Shown: piece after piece, positions 16,591-16,828 of the stretch | Layout: each line of letters begins with the position of its first letter | Position numbering within the stretch: position 1 is the stretch's first letter | Assembly (NCBI GenBank): GCA_025997215.1 | Contig: BNUH01000058.1 | Location: 1-16,828 of the forward strand | DNA from: Clostridia bacterium | Lineage (GTDB): Bacteria > Bacillota_A > Clostridia > Christensenellales > Aristaeellaceae | Reading direction: 5' to 3' | DNA length: 16,828 nucleotides | Program-made: the position numbers and the translations under genes | The notes under the pieces: generated by a model | The model's input: only the letters and a program-made list of their open reading frames with translations | The model's database searches: none | Told to the model about the DNA's origin: nothing

Positions 16591-16828
16591 TGATGTTGAG
16601 CATACTCGGCTGCGAAGGGCCATACGCCAGCCACGGCAACGCTTGTTCCGGCTATCTGTTAAGAGGCGCGGATAACCATACGCTGATGCTGGATTGCGGC
16701 AGCGGCGTGCTAAGCCAACTGCCCGATAACTTCCCGCTTGATAAGCTGGACGGCCTAGTGCTGACCCACCTGCATCCCGACCACTGCGCGGATGCGTTCA
16801 CATTGCCCCACCTTCTGCAGTTCGCGAA
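16591..16828 (+). CDS. MBL-fold metallohydrolase (N-terminal part, runs off right edge)
   Basis: The first 79 codons of a metallo-beta-lactamase-fold protein. It begins MMLSILGCEGPYASHGNACS, then GYLLRGADNHTLMLDCGSGV, then the zinc motif HxHxDH in LTHLHPDHCAD. The GC-GPY--HGNACSGYLL opening and LDCGSG are typical of the small Firmicute MBL hydrolases (YhfI-like, related to RNase Z and phosphodiesterases). The reaction cannot be fixed without the C-terminal half. ATG 16591 or the next codon, ATG 16594, is the start. The best ribosome binding site, AAAGGGG, is about 12 bases away, slightly long. It has its own promoter just upstream. Confidence 0.9.

Overview
The window looks like a monoderm, low-to-medium GC Firmicute of the class Clostridia. 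The evidence is mutS2 with a Smr domain, a zapA / U32-peptidase / mutS2 gene order, the DUF3656-type long U32 protein, strong AGGAGG-type ribosome binding sites, TTG/GTG starts, and several good TTGACA-N17-TATAAT-like promoters. A family-level assignment is not possible from the sequence alone.

Layout. (1) Positions 1-2650 are an accessory scrap-heap. It holds an IS110-type transposase fragment running off the left edge, the first ~65 codons of a sugar ABC permease, a coupled membrane-protein/Xre-regulator pair on the minus strand, the C-terminal part of an Rpn/PD-(D/E)XK-type transposase-nuclease, and an intact GNAT acetyltransferase. (2) Positions 2688-11435 are a conserved housekeeping run, all on the minus strand. 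In transcription order it is MATE transporter, tgt (queuosine tRNA modification), SIMPL-domain exported protein, cyclophilin, zapA (division), U32 peptidase-like protein (probably RNA hydroxylation) and mutS2 (ribosome rescue / recombination control). Several joints are tight: 2 nt between MATE and tgt, and a TAATG overlap between zapA and the U32 gene. mutS2 also has its own promoter. (3) At 11453-11501 two promoters diverge with overlapping -35 boxes, one for the MATE-led run and one for an orphan corrinoid (B12-binding) protein. (4) Positions 12212-15083 are a tandem duplication. Each unit carries a right-handed beta-helix protein with a proline-rich hinge, a Gly/Ser-rich region and a conserved five-cysteine C-terminal tail, plus a near-identical GC hairpin and a conserved AT-rich upstream block. 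(5) To the right are a patatin-like lipase, a 23-bp perfect palindrome, a promoter-to-terminator interval that looks like a small structured RNA of about 164 nt, and the start of a metallo-beta-lactamase-fold hydrolase.

Most notable are the tandem beta-helix/Cys-tail genes, which have no signal peptide and whose function I do not recognise, and the candidate structured RNA at 16267-16430, whose ends can pair as in 6S RNA. The housekeeping run itself is ordinary.
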